A stretch of DNA of 37,735 bases from assembly GCF_026241095.1 (NCBI RefSeq), contig NZ_JAPFGB010000046.1, positions 1 through 37,735 on the forward strand, in the 5' to 3' direction. Positions within the stretch are counted from its first letter, which is position 1. Every line of letters starts with the position of its first letter. This stretch comes from Saccharopolyspora sp. NFXS83. GTDB lineage: Bacteria; Actinomycetota; Actinomycetes; Mycobacteriales; Pseudonocardiaceae. The notes below the pieces were generated by a model. It saw only the letters and a list, made by a program, of their open reading frames with translations. It was not told where the DNA came from and did not search any database. Of this stretch, positions 1 through 7,241 are shown piece by piece. The position numbers and the translations under genes are program-made.

Positions 1-101
1 GGGGGCGCGGGGGCGGGGGCCGCAGCGGTCACGGCTCCGGCGGCGGGCACGGCGGCCACACCGGCGAACGCGACCGCCAGGGCTAGAGCGGGTAATCGCA
101 T
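1..101 (-). CDS. Secreted protein, N-terminal fragment (signal peptide only)
   Basis: The reading frame opens at an ATG at 101 and runs off the left edge, so only about 33 residues are visible. They begin MRLPALALAVAFAGVAA and continue into a stretch rich in Ala and Pro. A short basic start, a hydrophobic core and small residues near residue 24 (PAAGA) look like a Sec signal peptide followed by an Ala/Pro-rich linker of an exported or wall-linked protein. Upstream GAGAAAG is a weak ribosome-binding site. Codon 3 is TTA, which is very rare in high-GC actinomycetes. The mature protein lies outside the window and no function can be given. Confidence 0.55.
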   Translation of the reverse strand, partial: MRLPALALAVAFAGVAAVPAAGAVTAAAPAPAP

Positions 102-380
102 CGGACTACTTTCTCGATTGAGGAACTGTCCGCTGATCACATTCTCTTTCGCCCTGTTCAGTCAATGCGCCATTGGAACCAGCGCTGAGCTGCTCTTATG
201 TTCGCAAATTCTTGCAACCACCCCGCTCCGAGCCTGGTGGAGGAGTCGGCGCGCGCGACCGGGCGGCAGCGGGGGCGCCCCGGCCCGCGACATGAGCCGC
301 GCTACTCGCGCGCCCCGTCCCCGCCGGTTATCGCCGCCCGTCCACCGGTGCGCGCGCACGCTCGGCGGAGAATGCGGGGC

Positions 381-593
381 ATGCATGATGTGGAGATCCG
401 GGAAGGCACGATCCGGCTGGGCCAGCTGCTGAAGCTGGCGGGGCTCGCCGAGCACGGCGCGGACGCGAAGGCCCTGCTCGAAGAAGGCGAAGTGCTGGTC
501 AACGACGAGGTCGAGACCCGGCGGGGACGTCAGCTCACGCCGGGCGACCGGATCGCCCTCGGCGACGAGGTCGTGCGGGTCGTGGCCCGCTGA
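381..593 (+). CDS. S4-domain RNA-binding protein
   Basis: This is a 70-residue stand-alone S4 domain of the YbcJ/YaaA type. The fold-defining pattern is visible: IRLGQLLKLAGLAEHGADAK is the RNA-binding helix pair, followed by LLEEGEVLVNDEVETRRGRQ and a final strand DEVVRVVAR. Such small S4 proteins bind structured RNA, often rRNA, but their exact role is poorly defined. I chose the ATG at 381 because GGAG at 367-370 lies about ten bases upstream; an in-frame ATG at 372 would be only one base from that site. It converges on the Fe-S carrier gene, and a shared hairpin terminator lies between them. Confidence 0.8.
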   Translation: MHDVEIREGTIRLGQLLKLAGLAEHGADAKALLEEGEVLVNDEVETRRGRQLTPGDRIALGDEVVRVVAR

Positions 594-609
594 TCACCCG
601 CGCACGCGA

Positions 610-641
610 ACGGCCCGGTCCCTGTCCGGGAGCCGGGCCGT
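610..641. terminator. Bidirectional terminator between S4 gene and erpA
   Basis: The arms ACGGCCCGG (610-618) and CCGGGCCGT (633-641) are perfectly complementary, and an inner TCCC/GGGA pair extends the stem. It sits between two convergent genes and can serve both. Confidence 0.75.
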
Positions 642-659
642 CGTGAGCGCTGGAGCGGG

Positions 660-1022
660 TCAGTGGAAGGAGTCGCCGCAGGCGCAGGAGCCGCCCGCGT
701 TCGGGTTGTCGATCGTGAAGCCCTGCTTCTCGATGGTGTCGACGAAGTCGATGACCGCGCCCTCCACGTACGGGGCGCTCATCCGGTCGACGACCACGTC
801 GAGGCCCTCGAAGCCACGCCGGGCGTCGCCGTCGAGCGAACGCTCGTCGAAGAACAGCTGGTAGCGCAGGCCCGCGCAGCCACCGGGCTGGACGGCGATG
901 CGCAGGTGCATGTCATCGCGGCCCTCCTGCTCCAGCAGCGCCTTGGCCTTCTGCGCCGCGGAGTCGGTCAAGGTGACACCGTGCGAGGGCGCCTCGCTCT
1001 CGATCGTGGTCTGGGCGGTCAT
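660..1022 (-). CDS. erpA: Iron-sulfur cluster insertion protein, ErpA/HesB (A-type carrier)
   Basis: This 120-residue protein is an A-type Fe-S carrier that receives a cluster and hands it to apo-enzymes. The three conserved cysteines are present: Cys49 in GGCAGLRY, and Cys113 and Cys115 in the C-terminal GSCACG motif. Length and the FFDERSLDGD segment fit the HesB/IscA family. The start ATG at 1022 is preceded by AGGGAGAG at good spacing. From memory the M. tuberculosis homologue is Rv2204c, at the same end of this conserved block. A natural client here is LipA, a two-cluster radical-SAM enzyme encoded 23 kb away; that link is inference. Confidence 0.93.
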   Translation of the reverse strand: MTAQTTIESEAPSHGVTLTDSAAQKAKALLEQEGRDDMHLRIAVQPGGCAGLRYQLFFDERSLDGDARRGFEGLDVVVDRMSAPYVEGAVIDFVDTIEKQGFTIDNPNAGGSCACGDSFH

Positions 1023-1277
1023 GACTCTCCCTAGAGGTCTCGCTCGTCCGCTTCCGGCGTGACGTCCAACGTCGGCGCCGACCCGAGATATTCCTGCCGA
1101 CGCGGGTCGGGGAACGGTGACTCGGGAGGCGAGTCGTGTTGGTCTACCTGCCCCCATGGTGGCACAGACCGCGCCGATTCCCGCGTGAACGTCCCCGCAT
1201 GTGGACGAGCGCACCCGCCGGGCGGGCGGCCTCCGGCCGAACGCACGGTCACGTGCGCCCACTCGAGTGGCGTCGAA

Positions 1278-1289
1278 TACCCTGGAGGT
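1278..1289 (+). promoter_or_regulatory. Leaderless promoter of the DUF3043 gene
   Basis: TACCCT at 1278-1283 lies six bases before the GTG start at 1290. The GGAGG at 1284-1288 is too close to the start to act as a ribosome-binding site. Confidence 0.55.
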
Positions 1290-1928
1290 GTGAGGTTCCT
1301 TCGCCGTAGCAGCGCTGAGCAGACCGCGACCGACGACTCTCCCGCCGAGGGCACCGACGTCGGCTCGGACTCCGCCCGCGATCGCACTCCCGGCAAGGGG
1401 CGGGCCACGCCGAAGCGCCGCGAGGCCGAGAGCCGCCGCCGCGGCCCGGTGGCGCCGCCGCCGAAGACGCAGCGCGAGGCGATGAAGCGCGCCCGCGGCA
1501 ACAAGGAGGAGCGCCGCAAGGCCTCCCGCGAACGCCGTGAGCGGATGATGGCCGGCGACGACCGCTACCTCATGCCCCGCGACCGCGGCCCGGTGCGCGC
1601 TTACGTGCGCGACATCGTGGACACCCGCAGGCACATGATGGGCATGTTCATGCCGCTGGTGCTGATCGTGTTCGTCACCACGCTGGTGCAGAACATCCTC
1701 GTGCAGCAGTACGCCACCTTGGCCTGCCTGGTGCTGCTGCTGACGATGCTGTTCGAGGGCACCCTGCTGGCTCGCGCGGTGAACAAGCGGGTGCGCGCGA
1801 AGTTCCCGGACGCGACCGACCGGCCGCTGTCGCTGGGCTGGTACGCCTTCACCCGCGCGATGCAGCTGCGCCGCCTCCGCGTCCCGCGCCCCCGCCTCAC
1901 CCCGAAGGACTTCCACAAGATCGGCTGA
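1290..1928 (+). CDS. DUF3043 family membrane protein
   Basis: This 212-residue protein starts MRFLRRSS, has a long highly charged hydrophilic N-terminal half (about residues 1-110, many Lys and Arg), then two membrane segments, roughly MFMPLVLIVFVTTLVQNILV and TLACLVLLLTMLFEGTLLA, and a basic C-terminal tail ending PKDFHKIG. This architecture is that of the actinobacterial DUF3043 family (Rv2206-like from memory). Its function is unknown; the basic N-terminal region could bind nucleic acid or a membrane partner. The GTG at 1290 was chosen from family N-termini and the -10 hexamer just upstream. It reads towards the repeat at 2022-2116. Confidence 0.8.
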   Translation: MRFLRRSSAEQTATDDSPAEGTDVGSDSARDRTPGKGRATPKRREAESRRRGPVAPPPKTQREAMKRARGNKEERRKASRERRERMMAGDDRYLMPRDRGPVRAYVRDIVDTRRHMMGMFMPLVLIVFVTTLVQNILVQQYATLACLVLLLTMLFEGTLLARAVNKRVRAKFPDATDRPLSLGWYAFTRAMQLRRLRVPRPRLTPKDFHKIG

Positions 1929-2021
1929 CCTTCGGCGAGAGCCGTTCGGAATGATCTTTTGATCCTCGTCCTGCCAGCGGCGAAGCCGATGGGCAGTGAC
2001 CACCCCCGCAACCGGCACCGC

Positions 2022-2116
2022 GGCGGGTTCTCAGCCGTCTTCTCGCGAGGACAGCCCTCGTGGCGGAGCCACTCGGGGAATCGATCCCGCAGCGAGAAGA
2101 CAGCTGAGAACCCGCC
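2022..2116. repeat. Palindromic intergenic repeat, copy A
   Basis: Two 25-base arms, 2022-2046 and 2092-2116, are inverted repeats with a single mismatch. Each contains the core CTTCTCGC / GCGAGAAG. The 45-base centre contains GCGGAGCCACTCG and GATCCCGC. Core and centre recur at 18471-18556 with roughly 85% identity over about 62 bases. It separates DUF3043 from the aldo/keto reductase and could also terminate transcription. Confidence 0.8.
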
Positions 2117-2142
2117 ACCCGCCCCACAAGCCAGATCACCCT

Positions 2143-2155
2143 TAGGCTCGGGGAC
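2143..2155 (+). promoter_or_regulatory. Leaderless promoter of the aldo/keto reductase
   Basis: TAGGCT at 2143-2148 is followed by seven bases and the ATG at 2156, with no ribosome-binding site in between. Confidence 0.6.
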
Positions 2156-3142
2156 ATGGAGTTCCGGCGTCTTGGCAACAGTGGTCTGTCCATCAGTGAG
2201 ATCGCCTACGGCAACTGGCTGACTCACGGTTCCCAGGTCGAGGAGGACGCCGCGCGCGCCTGCGTGCGCGCCGCCCTCGACGTGGGCATCACCACCTTCG
2301 ACACCGCCGACGTGTACGCGCAGACGAAGGCCGAGTCGGTGCTCGGGCGGGCGCTTTCCGGTCAGCGCCGGGAAGGCCTGGAGATCTTCACCAAGGTCTA
2401 CTTCCCCACCGGCGACGGGCCGAACGATCGCGGCCTGGGGCGCAAGCACATCATCGAATCCTGCAACGCCTCGCTGACCCGGCTGCAGACCGACTACGTC
2501 GACCTCTACCAGGCGCACCGGTTCGACCCCACGGTGCCGATGGAGGAGACGATGAGCGCGTTCGCGGACCTGGTCCGGCAGGGCAAGGCGCTCTACATCG
2601 GCGTCTCCGAGTGGACGGCCGAGCAGCTCACCCGCGGCGCCGAACTGGCCAGGGAGCTGTCGGTGCCGCTGATCTCGAACCAGCCGGAGTACTCGATGCT
2701 GTGGCGCGTCATCGAGTCCCAAGTGGTGCCCGCCAGCGAGCGCGAGGGCATCGGCCAGATCGTGTTCTCCCCGATCGCCCAGGGAGTGCTCACCGGCAAG
2801 TACCTGCCGGGCGAGCAGCCGCCCGCCGGTTCGCGGGCGACCGACGAGGGCGGCGGTTCCTCGATGATCTCCCGGTGGATGCGCGACGACGTGCTGGGCG
2901 CGGTGCAGCGGCTCAAGCCGATCGCGAGCGACCTGGGGCTGTCCACCGCGCAGCTCGCCGTGGCGTGGGTGCTGCAGAACCCGAACGTCTCGGCGGCGAT
3001 CATCGGCGCGTCCCGGCCGGAGCAGGTCGCCGACAACGCCGCCGCCTCCGGCGTGGAGCTCGGCGAGGACGTGCTGGACCGGATCGACGACGTGCTCGGC
3101 GAACTCGTCACCGGTGATCCGCGCCGGACCCGGTCGCACTGA
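2156..3142 (+). CDS. Aldo/keto reductase, Kv-beta-like subfamily
   Basis: This is a 328-residue NADPH-dependent oxidoreductase of the (beta/alpha)8 aldo/keto reductase family. The catalytic tetrad is recognisable: Asp and Tyr in TTFDTADVYAQTKAE, Lys in IFTKVYF and His in LYQAHRFD. The C-terminal IIGASRPEQVADNAAASGVEL segment is the cofactor-binding loop typical of the AKR6/Kv-beta-like branch. Physiological substrate is unknown; family members reduce aldehydes, ketones or methylglyoxal-type compounds. The ATG at 2156 fits both the family start MEFRRLGNSGLSIS and the leaderless promoter. It is followed by a hairpin (3163-3207) and then the cob operon, so it looks monocistronic. Confidence 0.92.
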   Translation: MEFRRLGNSGLSISEIAYGNWLTHGSQVEEDAARACVRAALDVGITTFDTADVYAQTKAESVLGRALSGQRREGLEIFTKVYFPTGDGPNDRGLGRKHIIESCNASLTRLQTDYVDLYQAHRFDPTVPMEETMSAFADLVRQGKALYIGVSEWTAEQLTRGAELARELSVPLISNQPEYSMLWRVIESQVVPASEREGIGQIVFSPIAQGVLTGKYLPGEQPPAGSRATDEGGGSSMISRWMRDDVLGAVQRLKPIASDLGLSTAQLAVAWVLQNPNVSAAIIGASRPEQVADNAAASGVELGEDVLDRIDDVLGELVTGDPRRTRSH

Positions 3143-3162
3143 CCCCACCGGCCTCGTGAGCT

Positions 3163-3207
3163 GTCCCGCGGATCACCCGCCGAGGAACTCCGCGGGTGAT
3201 CCGGGAC
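3163..3207. terminator. Hairpin between the aldo/keto reductase and cobU
   Basis: Arms 3163-3180 and 3192-3207 pair with one two-base bulge around an 11-base loop. The core is GGATCACCCGC and its complement. It probably terminates the upstream gene; a related GGATCACC/GGTGATCC hairpin occurs at 23276-23317. Confidence 0.6.
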
Positions 3208-3210
3208 GGG

Positions 3211-3216
3211 TACGGT
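3211..3216 (+). promoter_or_regulatory. Candidate -10 of the cobUTS operon
   Basis: TACGGT at 3211-3216 would give a leader of about 30 bases carrying the AGGAGG site at 3241. No -35 match is clear and no cobalamin-riboswitch sequence fits in this 110-bp gap. Confidence 0.35.
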
Positions 3217-3252
3217 TCGACCAGCCGCTCACCCGAACGCAGGAGGTCCCCG

Positions 3253-3813
3253 GTGTCCGCGTCCGCCCCCGCACGCACGCTGGTGCTCGGTGGTGCCCGG
3301 TCCGGGAAGTCCGCGCACGCCGAAGGTCTCGTCGGCGCGGACGAGTCCGTCAGCTACGTCGCGACCTCCCGCCACGACCCGGCCGACGCCGAGTGGACCG
3401 AGCGCATCGCCGCGCACGTCGCCCGCAGGCCCGCGAGCTGGACCACCGTGGAGGCGAGCGCACCCGAATCCTTGATCACCACGCTGCGCGGGGCGTCCGC
3501 GGGTGGGCCGACGCTGCTGGTCGACGACCTGGCGACCTGGCTCACCGGCGCGCTCGACGACGCGGGCGCCTGGGAACGCGACCCGGCGGCGCTGCGGGAG
3601 GTCGACGCGCACTGCACGGCGCTCGCCGACGCCACCGCCGCCTGCGCGGCCCGCCTGGTGCTGGTCTCGGCCGAGGTCGGACTCGGCATCGTGCCCGCGA
3701 CCAGGTCTGGAAGACTTTTCCGCGACCGGCTCGGCGAGCTCAACGCGCTGCTCGCCGAACGCTGCGACGAGGTGCTGCTGCTCGTCGCCGGTGTCCCGCT
3801 GCGGTTGCGCTGA
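3253..3813 (+). CDS. cobU: Bifunctional adenosylcobinamide kinase / cobinamide-phosphate guanylyltransferase
   Basis: CobU phosphorylates adenosylcobinamide and transfers GMP to it, giving adenosylcobinamide-GDP, the first step of nucleotide-loop assembly. The 186-residue protein has the P-loop GGARSGKS at about residues 13-20 and the RIAAHVARRP segment carrying the histidine expected to accept GMP. VDDLATWLTG looks like the Walker-B strand. Start is GTG 3253, with AGGAGG at 3241-3246 six bases upstream. It is the first gene of a tight cobU-cobT-cobS run (gaps of 38 and 34 bases). Confidence 0.93.
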   Translation: MSASAPARTLVLGGARSGKSAHAEGLVGADESVSYVATSRHDPADAEWTERIAAHVARRPASWTTVEASAPESLITTLRGASAGGPTLLVDDLATWLTGALDDAGAWERDPAALREVDAHCTALADATAACAARLVLVSAEVGLGIVPATRSGRLFRDRLGELNALLAERCDEVLLLVAGVPLRLR

Positions 3814-3851
3814 ACCCCTGCCCGCGCCCGCACCGACCACGGAGGTAACCC

Positions 3852-4958
3852 TTGTCCACCGCACCCGAGAACACCCCGATCCGGTTCGGCGCCGTGCAGT
3901 CCCCGGACGACCAGGCGCGGCGGCAGGCGGTGGCCCGGCAGGAGCAGCTCACCAAACCGGCCGGGTCGCTGGGCCGGTTGGAGGAGCTCGGCGTGTGGGT
4001 CGCGAGCCGCCAGGGCACCTGCCCGCCGCGCGCGTTCACCCGGCCCCGCGTGGTGATCTTCGCCGGGGACCACGGGGTCGCCGAGCACGGCGTGTCGGCC
4101 TACCCCAGCGAGGTCACCGGCCAGATGGTGCGCAACTTCCTCGACGGCGGGGCCGCGGTGAACGCGCTGGCCCGCGCGAACGGGGCCACGGTGCGGGTGC
4201 TGGACGTGGCGGTGAACGCGGAGACGCCGCAGGTCGTCGCCGCCCGCAAGGTCCGCCGCGGCTCCGGTGCGATCGACCGCGAGGACGCGCTCACCGAGGA
4301 CCAGGTGCGGGCCGCGATCGAAGCGGGCCGCGACACCGCCGACGAGGAGATCGACTCCGGCGCGGACCTGCTCATCGCCGGGGACATGGGCATCGGCAAC
4401 ACCACGCCCGCCGCGGTGCTCATCGCCGCGCTCACCGGCATCGAACCGGTCGCCGTCGTGGGGCGCGGCACCGGCATCGACGACAACGCGTGGATGCGCA
4501 AGACCGCCGCGATCCGCGACGCGCTGCGCCGGGCCCGGCCGGTCTTGAACGACCCGGTGGCGCTGCTGCGCACGTCCGGTGGCGCGGACATCGCCGCGCT
4601 GGCCGGGTTCCTCGCGCAGGCCGCGGTGCGGCGCACCCCGGTGCTGCTGGACGGCGTGGTCGTCGGCGCGGCGGCGATGGTCGCCGAGGAGCTCACCCCC
4701 GGCGCGCGGCAGTGGTGGCTGGCCGGTCACCGCTCGGCCGAACCGGGCGGCGCGCTGGTGCTCGAACACCTCGACCTGAGCCCGATCCTCGACCTGGAGC
4801 TGCGGCTCGGCGAAGGTTCCGGGGCCTTGACCGCGCTGCCGGTGCTGTCGGCCGCGGTGCACGTGCTCGCCGAGATGGCCACGTTCGGCGAGGCCGGGGT
4901 CGGCGGCCCGACCTCCGCCGAGGCCACCGGCCCGGACGCCGGCGAGCAAGAACTGTGA
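3852..4958 (+). CDS. cobT: Nicotinate-nucleotide-dimethylbenzimidazole phosphoribosyltransferase
   Basis: CobT makes alpha-ribazole phosphate from nicotinate mononucleotide and dimethylbenzimidazole, the lower ligand joined to CobU's product by CobS. The 368-residue sequence has the family landmarks [44 protein letters not shown] and the C-terminal [17 protein letters not shown] region that bears the catalytic glutamate. The start is a TTG at 3852: GGAGG at 3841-3845 sits at ideal spacing and no ATG or GTG fits as well, so the rare start is well supported. TTG may lower translation relative to cobU. Confidence 0.93.
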   Translation: MSTAPENTPIRFGAVQSPDDQARRQAVARQEQLTKPAGSLGRLEELGVWVASRQGTCPPRAFTRPRVVIFAGDHGVAEHGVSAYPSEVTGQMVRNFLDGGAAVNALARANGATVRVLDVAVNAETPQVVAARKVRRGSGAIDREDALTEDQVRAAIEAGRDTADEEIDSGADLLIAGDMGIGNTTPAAVLIAALTGIEPVAVVGRGTGIDDNAWMRKTAAIRDALRRARPVLNDPVALLRTSGGADIAALAGFLAQAAVRRTPVLLDGVVVGAAAMVAEELTPGARQWWLAGHRSAEPGGALVLEHLDLSPILDLELRLGEGSGALTALPVLSAAVHVLAEMATFGEAGVGGPTSAEATGPDAGEQEL

Positions 4959-4992
4959 CGGTGCACGTGCTCGACGGCTCGGCGGGCCCGCG

Positions 4993-5736
4993 GTGAACGG
5001 TCTGCTGCTGGCGCTGTCCTGGCTGACGGTGCTGCCGCTTCCCTCCCGCGAGGTCGACGCCCGCGCCTGCCGCCAGGCGATCGCGCTGGCACCGCTGGTG
5101 GGCGCGCTGCTCGGCGCGTTCGGCGCGGCCCTGCTGTGGGCGCTGAGCGCGCTGGGCGCCCCCGGCCTGCTGGCCGGGCTGCTGACCGTGGCGGCGTGGG
5201 CGCTGGTCACCCGGGGCATGCACGTGGACGGGCTCGCCGACACCGTCGACGGCCTCGGCTGCTACGGGCCGCCGGAGCGGGCGCTGTCGGTGATGCGCGA
5301 CGGCGGCGCGGGGCCGTTCGCGGTCGTCGCGCTGATCGTCGTCGTCGGGGTCCAGGCGAGCGCGCTCGCGGAACTCGCGGCGTCCGGGCAGTGGGTCGCC
5401 GTGGTCACCGCCTGCGCGGTGGGCCGGGCCGCGTTCGTGTTCTGCTGCCGCCGCGGGCTTCCCGCGGCCCGCCCGGAGGGCATGGGCTCGCTGGTCGCGG
5501 GCACCCAGCCGTGGTGGGTGGTGGCCGCGTGGTGGGGCGTGCTGCTGATCGGTGGCGCGTTCGCGCTGCCCGGAGCGTGGTGGCTCGGACCGTTCTCGGT
5601 GCTGCTGGCGGGCGGTTTCCTGCTGGTGTTCACCGCGCACGTGCGGCGGCGGTTCGGCGGCGTCACCGGCGACGTCCTCGGCGCCGCCACCGAACTCACC
5701 ACCACCCTCGTGCTGGCCGTGTCGGTGCTGAGCTGA
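4993..5736 (+). CDS. cobS: Adenosylcobinamide-GDP ribazoletransferase (cobalamin synthase)
   Basis: CobS is an integral membrane enzyme that condenses adenosylcobinamide-GDP with alpha-ribazole (phosphate), completing cobalamin. The 247-residue protein is strongly hydrophobic with about six or seven membrane spans. It carries the diagnostic acidic motif HVDGLADTVDGLGCYG, with metal-binding aspartates, near residue 75. Start is GTG 4993 (VNGLLLALSWLTVLPLP), which agrees with the family; there is no strong ribosome-binding site, so coupling to cobT, which ends 34 bases earlier, is possible. It converges on the MoaD-like gene with only four bases between the stop codons. Confidence 0.92.
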   Translation: MNGLLLALSWLTVLPLPSREVDARACRQAIALAPLVGALLGAFGAALLWALSALGAPGLLAGLLTVAAWALVTRGMHVDGLADTVDGLGCYGPPERALSVMRDGGAGPFAVVALIVVVGVQASALAELAASGQWVAVVTACAVGRAAFVFCCRRGLPAARPEGMGSLVAGTQPWWVVAAWWGVLLIGGAFALPGAWWLGPFSVLLAGGFLLVFTAHVRRRFGGVTGDVLGAATELTTTLVLAVSVLS

Positions 5737-5740
5737 GCGC

Positions 5741-6022
5741 TCATCCCCCGGCGATCGACGGGATGATCCTGATCTCCGTGCCCTCCCGCACCCGCGACCC
5801 GGCACCGTCGAGCGACCGGCACTCCGCGTCGTCGAGGTAGAAGTTGACGTAGCGCCGCAAGGCGCGGCTCTCGTCCCGCAGCCGCCGTTCCAGAGCAGGA
5901 TGCCGCAGGCCCACCACGTCGAGCACGCCCCCGAGCGTGGCGTCCTGCACCTCGATCTCCATCCGCTGCGCGCCGTCCGCGTGCTCGCGCAGCAGTCGCG
6001 GCAGCAGCACCGTCACCCGCAT
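5741..6022 (-). CDS. MoaD/ThiS-family beta-grasp protein ending in Gly-Gly
   Basis: The 93-residue protein has a beta-grasp pattern (MRVTVLLPRLLREHADG, then the VQDATLGGVLDVV helix, and the YVNFYLDD strand) and ends EGTEIRIIPSIAGG. A free C-terminal Gly-Gly is the chemical handle of sulfur carriers such as MoaD, ThiS and CysO. No E1-like activator, JAB protease or molybdopterin/thiamine gene is nearby, so its pathway is unknown. I prefer ATG 6022 because GAGGTG lies six bases upstream; ATG 6028 is also possible. It begins 4-10 bases after the stop of the BNR propeller gene, so the two are almost certainly cotranscribed and translationally linked. Confidence 0.85.
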   Translation of the reverse strand: MRVTVLLPRLLREHADGAQRMEIEVQDATLGGVLDVVGLRHPALERRLRDESRALRRYVNFYLDDAECRSLDGAGSRVREGTEIRIIPSIAGG

Positions 6023-6032
6023 CGCCATCACC

Positions 6033-7115
6033 TCACACGACCGCCGCGCGCAGCGACAGCACGTCGGGCAAGTGGCTCGCGACCTGCCGCCAGTCGTCGC
6101 CGTCACCGCTGCCCGCGTACACCTCGCCGCTGCGGGAGCCGAAGTACACCCCGGCCGGGTCCGCGTCGTCCACGCACAGCGCGTCGCGCATCACCGCCGA
6201 CCAGAACCGGTCCGGCAGCCCCCGCGACAGCGCCGTCCACGACTCCCCCGCGTCCTCGCTGCGGTAGACGCGGCACCGCCCGTCCGGCGGGTAGCGCGTC
6301 GCGTCGGCGGTCAGCGGGAACCCGTACACGACGTCGGGGCGGTGCGGGTGCGTGACGATCGGGAAGCCGAAGTCGCTGGGCAGGCCGTCGGCGATGGACT
6401 GCCAAGTCGCCGCGTCGTCGTCGCTGCGGTAGACGCCGTGGTGGTTCTGCAGGAAGAACCGCTCCGGCTTCGCCGGGTGCCGGGCGACCTTGTGCACGCA
6501 CTGGCCGAACTCCGGGTACGGGTCCGGGTAGAAGTAGGCCTTGATGCCGGTGTTGCTCGCCTGCCAGCTGAGGCCGCCGTCGGCCGTCCGGTAGACGCCG
6601 CCCGCGGACATCGCCACCACCGCGCGCTCGCGGTCGTGCGGGTGCGGCAGCACGGTGTGCACCGCCATCCCCCCGAAGCCCGGTGTCCAGTGCTCGCGGT
6701 GCGGGTGGTCCCACAGGCCGCGCACCAGCTCGAACGTCCGGCCGCGGTCCTCGGAGCGGAACAGCGCCGACGGCTCGGTCCCCGCGTAGACCACGTCGGG
6801 CTGGTCCACCGGTCCCGGCGCGAGCTGCCACACGCGTTCCAGTGCGCCCCCGGTGTCGGCGGGGAACGCGATCGGAGCCGCCTCCGGCTCCTGCCAGGTG
6901 GCGCCGAGGTCGTCGCTGGTCACGACGCTGGGCCCGAAGTGCGTGCTGGAGGCGCCGACGAGCAGCCGCGGCGAACTCCGGGTGTCCACGGCGACGGCGT
7001 AGATCTCGGCCATGGGCAGGTGCGGCCCGGTGACCTCCCAATCCGCGCAGCCGCGGCGGTGCGCCAGCCACAGCCCCTTGCGGGTGCCGATCAAGAGCAG
7101 AACGTGGTTCGACAT
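6033..7115 (-). CDS. BNR/Asp-box beta-propeller protein (sialidase-like)
   Basis: The 360-residue protein has at least five Asp-box motifs of the S-x-D-x-G-x-[TS]-[WF] type: SDDLGATW, SEDRGRTF, TADGGLSW, SDDDAATW and SEDAGESW, each in a repeat of roughly 45-60 residues. This gives a BNR/VPS10-type beta-propeller. There is no signal peptide, so it is probably cytoplasmic and unlikely to be a true secreted sialidase despite common database names. The N-terminus MSNHVLLLIGTRKGLWLAH is typical of the group. ATG 7115 is preceded by GGGGAGAG. It heads a two-gene operon with the Gly-Gly beta-grasp protein; the pairing is the best clue to function, which remains unknown. Confidence 0.85.
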   Translation of the reverse strand: MSNHVLLLIGTRKGLWLAHRRGCADWEVTGPHLPMAEIYAVAVDTRSSPRLLVGASSTHFGPSVVTSDDLGATWQEPEAAPIAFPADTGGALERVWQLAPGPVDQPDVVYAGTEPSALFRSEDRGRTFELVRGLWDHPHREHWTPGFGGMAVHTVLPHPHDRERAVVAMSAGGVYRTADGGLSWQASNTGIKAYFYPDPYPEFGQCVHKVARHPAKPERFFLQNHHGVYRSDDDAATWQSIADGLPSDFGFPIVTHPHRPDVVYGFPLTADATRYPPDGRCRVYRSEDAGESWTALSRGLPDRFWSAVMRDALCVDDADPAGVYFGSRSGEVYAGSGDGDDWRQVASHLPDVLSLRAAVV

Positions 7116-7194
7116 GCCCGTCTCTCCCCGAGTGGTGATGCGCGTCACCAGGAAGCTACTCCGGGGCACCGACGACCACTCGGGCCGAAAGCAA

Positions 7195-7227
7195 CGACAC
7201 CCTCCCCGACCTGCGGAGAGGGTGTCG
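7195..7227 (-). terminator. Terminator of ilvE
   Basis: The perfect ten-base arms CGACACCCTC (7195-7204) and GAGGGTGTCG (7218-7227) lie 15 bases past the ilvE stop on the minus strand. Confidence 0.8.
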
Positions 7228-7241
7228 CCGGAAACGGGTCG

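Noticed and set aside
3143-3252. Cobalamin riboswitch before cobU
   Set aside because: The gap is only 110 bp, is partly filled by a hairpin, and has no B12-box-like sequence.
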